Below are positions 36,286 through 38,666 of a stretch of 38,666 bases of DNA, in pieces (within the stretch, counting starts at the first letter, position 1; every line of letters begins with the position of its first letter). This DNA comes from an uncultured Oscillospiraceae bacterium (lineage in GTDB: Bacteria > Bacillota > Clostridia > Oscillospirales > Oscillospiraceae). The DNA lies in the NCBI GenBank assembly GCA_910589085.1, contig CAJUSG010000019.1:1-38666 (forward strand), written 5' to 3'. Under the pieces are notes generated by a model, which saw only the letters and a list, made by a program, of their open reading frames with translations, was not told the DNA's origin and did no database searches. The translations under genes and the position numbers were made by a program.

Positions 36286-37227
36286 ATGGACGAGATCAAA
36301 TGGCTGGAGGTAGCCGTCAGCACCACCCCGGACAGGCTGGACGGGGTGTGCGCGAAGCTGGCCGCCGCCGGGATGGACAGCCTTGTCATAGAGGACGAGC
36401 AGGAGTTTCTGACCTTTCTGGAGCAGAATAGGCAGTGCTGGGACTACGTGGACCAGGAGCTGCTGGACCGGATGAAGGGGGTCACCCGGGTAAAATTTTA
36501 TGTCACCGACGATGAGGACGGCCGGGCCCAGCTGGACCGGTACACCCGGGGGCTGGAGGAGGAGTACACCGCTACCCCCCTGGCGGACAACGACTGGGCC
36601 TACAGCTGGCAGAAGTACTACAAGCCCCTGGAGATCGGCACCCGGCTCTACGTGGTGCCCCAGTGGCTGCGGGAGGAGCCCGTCCCCCGGGGGCGGGTGC
36701 CCTTCTACCTCAACCCCGGCCTCACCTTCGGCACCGGCTCCCACGCCTCCACCCAGCTGTGCCTGGAGGGGGTGGAGGAGCACACCGTCCCCGGCCGGGA
36801 CGTGCTGGACCTGGGCTGCGGCAGCGGGATCCTGTCCATCGCCGCCCTGTGCCTGGGGGCGAAAAGCGCCATAGCGGTGGATATCGACCCCAAAGCGGTG
36901 GGTGTGGCCTATGAAAACGCCGCCCTCAACGGGATTGGAGAGGACCGGTATACCGTCCGGGCGGGCAATGTGCTGTCCGACCGGAGTCTGGCGGCGGAGC
37001 TGGCCAGAAAGCGGTATCACCTGGTGCTGGCCAACATTGTGGCCGACGTGATTATTCCCCTGGCCCCCCAGGTGCCCGGGCTGCTGGAGGAGGACGGGGT
37101 GTTTCTGTGCTCCGGCATTATCGACACCCGGGCCCGCGAGGTGGAGGAGGCCCTGAAGCGGGCGGGCCTCACGGTTACTAAAAAGCGGGAGAAAAACGGC
37201 TGGGCCGCGCTGGAGGCGAGAGTATGA
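36286..37227 (+). CDS. prmA: Ribosomal protein L11 methyltransferase
   Basis: 313 residues. PrmA methylates several positions of ribosomal protein L11. The N-terminal L11-recognition domain (WLEVAVSTTPDRLDGVCAKL) is followed by the methyltransferase core: FYLNPGLTFGTGSHASTQLC, VLDLGCGSGILSIAALCLGA as the SAM-binding motif I, AVDIDPKAVGVAYENAALNG, and LVLANIVADVIIPLAPQVPG as the catalytic motif. GGAGGAGCAAA precedes the ATG. Its stop overlaps the next start (ATGA). Confidence 0.95.
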   Translation: MDEIKWLEVAVSTTPDRLDGVCAKLAAAGMDSLVIEDEQEFLTFLEQNRQCWDYVDQELLDRMKGVTRVKFYVTDDEDGRAQLDRYTRGLEEEYTATPLADNDWAYSWQKYYKPLEIGTRLYVVPQWLREEPVPRGRVPFYLNPGLTFGTGSHASTQLCLEGVEEHTVPGRDVLDLGCGSGILSIAALCLGAKSAIAVDIDPKAVGVAYENAALNGIGEDRYTVRAGNVLSDRSLAAELARKRYHLVLANIVADVIIPLAPQVPGLLEEDGVFLCSGIIDTRAREVEEALKRAGLTVTKKREKNGWAALEARV

Positions 37228-38207
37228 AAATTTTGATCTACGGGCCGAAGGCCCGGTATGACCTGTATCTGCCTGACTATGTGAAGCAGCTGCCTGTGGA
37301 GCTGGTGTTCTGCACCTCCCGCAGGCCCACCCCGGAGGAGGTGGAGGCCAACAGGGATGCCCAGGCCATCTTTGTGGACGCCATCACCCCGGTGACCCGG
37401 GAGGTGATGGACGCCCTGCCCCGGCTGAAGCTGGTTCACTCCGAGGGGGTGGGCTTCAACGCCATCGACGTGGAGGCCGCCCGGGAGAAGGGGATTTTTG
37501 TCTGCAACAACAAGGGCTGCAACGCGGTGTCGGTGGCGGAGCACACCGTCATGCTTATGCTGATGGCCCTGCGCCACGGAGTCACCGGCCACGAGGCGGT
37601 GAAAGCGGGGCGGCAGATCCAGATGAAGGAGCAGGTTATGGTGTCCAACGCCCCGGAGCTGGGGGAGCAGGCCGTGGGCCTCATCGGCCTGGGGGATATC
37701 GGACAGGCGGCCGCCCGGGTGCTGCGGCCCTTCGGCTGTGAGCTGTATTACTACACCGCCCACCGCCGCCCGCCCGAGCTGGAGCGGGAGCTGGGGGTGA
37801 CGTATCTGCCCCTGGAGGAGCTGACCGCCCGGTGCGACATCCTCTCCCTCCACTGCGCCGTCAACGAGCAGACGGTGCATATGATTGACGAGGCATTTTT
37901 GGCCCATGTCAAGCCTGGGGCCATTTTGGTAAACACCGCCCGGGGCCAGCTGGTGGACAGTCTGGCTGTCCGCAGGGCGCTGCTGGAGGGCAGGCTGGGG
38001 GGCATCGCCATGGACACCTTCGACCCCGAGCCCACCCCCGCCGACCACCCCCTGGTGGACCTGCCCCCGGAGATTTCCACGGTATACTCCCCCCACCTGG
38101 GCGGGATCACAGGGGGCTCCTTCCGCCGGGCCCACCGGAACATGTGGAACAACCTCCGGCTGCTGCTGGAGGGCGGGCGGCCCAATTTTGTGGTGAACGG
38201 TCTGTAG
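37224..38207 (+). CDS. D-isomer-specific 2-hydroxyacid dehydrogenase
   Basis: 327 residues. An NAD-dependent dehydrogenase of the D-2-hydroxyacid group. VGLIGLGDIGQAAARVLRPF is the Rossmann loop, VNTARGQLVDSLAVRRALLE carries the catalytic Arg, FDPEPTPADHPL the Glu and YSPHLGGITGGSF the His. An N-terminal part with LPRLKLVHSEGVGFNAIDVE and NNKGCNAVSVAEHTVMLMLM is typical of phosphoglycerate or glyoxylate-type reductases. The lack of a C-terminal ACT domain means it is not a classic regulated SerA. Exact substrate uncertain. Confidence 0.88.
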   Translation: MKILIYGPKARYDLYLPDYVKQLPVELVFCTSRRPTPEEVEANRDAQAIFVDAITPVTREVMDALPRLKLVHSEGVGFNAIDVEAAREKGIFVCNNKGCNAVSVAEHTVMLMLMALRHGVTGHEAVKAGRQIQMKEQVMVSNAPELGEQAVGLIGLGDIGQAAARVLRPFGCELYYYTAHRRPPELERELGVTYLPLEELTARCDILSLHCAVNEQTVHMIDEAFLAHVKPGAILVNTARGQLVDSLAVRRALLEGRLGGIAMDTFDPEPTPADHPLVDLPPEISTVYSPHLGGITGGSFRRAHRNMWNNLRLLLEGGRPNFVVNGL

Positions 38208-38220
38208 AGGGGGCGCTGAG

Positions 38221-38666
38221 ATGAAGGTAATCGCAGCGGTGGATGAGAACTGGGCCATCGGCCGGAACGGGGACCAGCTGATCTACATTTCAGAGGACCT
38301 GAAGCACTTCAAGGCGCTGACCACGGGCCACCCGGTGATTTTGGGACGGAAGACCCTGGCCACCTTCCCCGGGGGCCGGCCCCTGAAGGGACGCCGGAAT
38401 CTGATTCTCTCCCGGAATCCCGGCTTCGCCCCGCCGGAGGCGGAGGTGTTCTCCTCGCTGGAGGAGCTGCTGGCCGCCGCCCCCCAGGACGCCTTTGTCA
38501 TCGGCGGGGCCTCGGTGTATCAGGCCCTTCTGGACCGGTGCGACACTGCCTGTATCACCAGGATAGAGGCCGCTTTCCCCGGCGCCGACTGCTGGTTTCC
38601 CAATCTGGACGAGCGCCCGGAGTGGAAAATCGCGGAGGAGGGGCCGGTCCTGGAGGAGAAGGGCGT
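38221..38666 (+). CDS. folA: Dihydrofolate reductase, 5' part (runs off the window)
   Basis: At least 148 residues, open to the last base, so the 3' end is outside. It reduces dihydrofolate to tetrahydrofolate. MKVIAAVDENWAIGRNGDQL opens the NADPH-binding fold, LIYISEDLKHFKALTTGHPV holds the acidic active-site residue, then VILGRKTLATFPGGRPLKGR and AFVIGGASVYQALLDRCD. Usual length is about 160 residues, so almost all is seen. AGGGGGCGCTGAG precedes the ATG. Fourth gene of the degV-prmA run. Confidence 0.92.
   Translation, partial: MKVIAAVDENWAIGRNGDQLIYISEDLKHFKALTTGHPVILGRKTLATFPGGRPLKGRRNLILSRNPGFAPPEAEVFSSLEELLAAAPQDAFVIGGASVYQALLDRCDTACITRIEAAFPGADCWFPNLDERPEWKIAEEGPVLEEKG

Noticed and set aside
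1..38666. CRISPR array, rRNA genes or complete insertion sequence
   Set aside because: No regularly spaced repeats, no rRNA-like sequence and no transposase gene were seen anywhere in the window.

Overview
The window is a GC-rich chromosomal segment of a Gram-positive, Firmicutes-type bacterium. The closest fit is a gut Clostridia of the Oscillospiraceae kind. The signs are an intact rimP-nusA-ylxR-ylxQ-infB ... rbfA-nrnA cluster, a perfect CIRCE element at clpB, a SpoVB-type flippase, DegV, DUF1836, a CD1247-domain protein, a QueT transporter, and canonical sigma-A promoters with AGGAGG-type ribosome sites. Genus cannot be fixed from the sequence alone.

Region 1 (1-4670) is a worn-down prophage. 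It keeps small early-type genes, a 57-residue zinc ribbon protein, a PDDEXK nuclease, a terminase-small-subunit-like HTH protein, a tail chaperone with an overlapping second frame, the first ~220 residues of a tape measure protein and a sigma factor. Large terminase, portal, capsid and most tail genes are gone. The right end abuts the 3' end of a tRNA-Val(GAC) gene, a common integration target. Between the early and packaging genes a strong promoter runs into a long U-tailed hairpin.

Region 2 (4750-16350) is core chromosome: pgi, queT, an HD-domain protein, sfsA, two tandem related unknowns, recR, rpe with a long structured leader, clpB with CIRCE, a CD1247 protein, efp and a small lipoprotein. 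Three kinds of GC-rich interspersed repeat lie between these genes and in the next region.

Region 3 (16073-25270) is the translation and transcription cluster: rimP, nusA, ylxR, ylxQ and infB, then rbfA, nrnA and a histidine phosphatase-GNAT fusion. Two things disturb it. A MITE-like repeat sits between nusA and ylxR. A roughly 1.3 kb accessory cassette (48-residue protein, terminator, divergent 60-residue protein, XRE repressor, unknown protein, DUF4160 protein) separates infB from rbfA. Twin operators in the cassette overlap a consensus promoter.

Region 4 (25270-27540) is accessory: a membrane-bound XRE regulator, then an AT-rich divergent pair of a lipoprotein and an XRE regulator sharing a control region with three 11-bp direct repeats in helical phase.

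Region 5 (27550-38666) is core again: prfC, ilvA (ACT-containing threonine dehydratase), a MATE exporter, a SpoVB-like flippase, a CmpB-type membrane protein, DUF1836, degV, prmA, a D-2-hydroxyacid dehydrogenase and the start of folA, which runs off the window.
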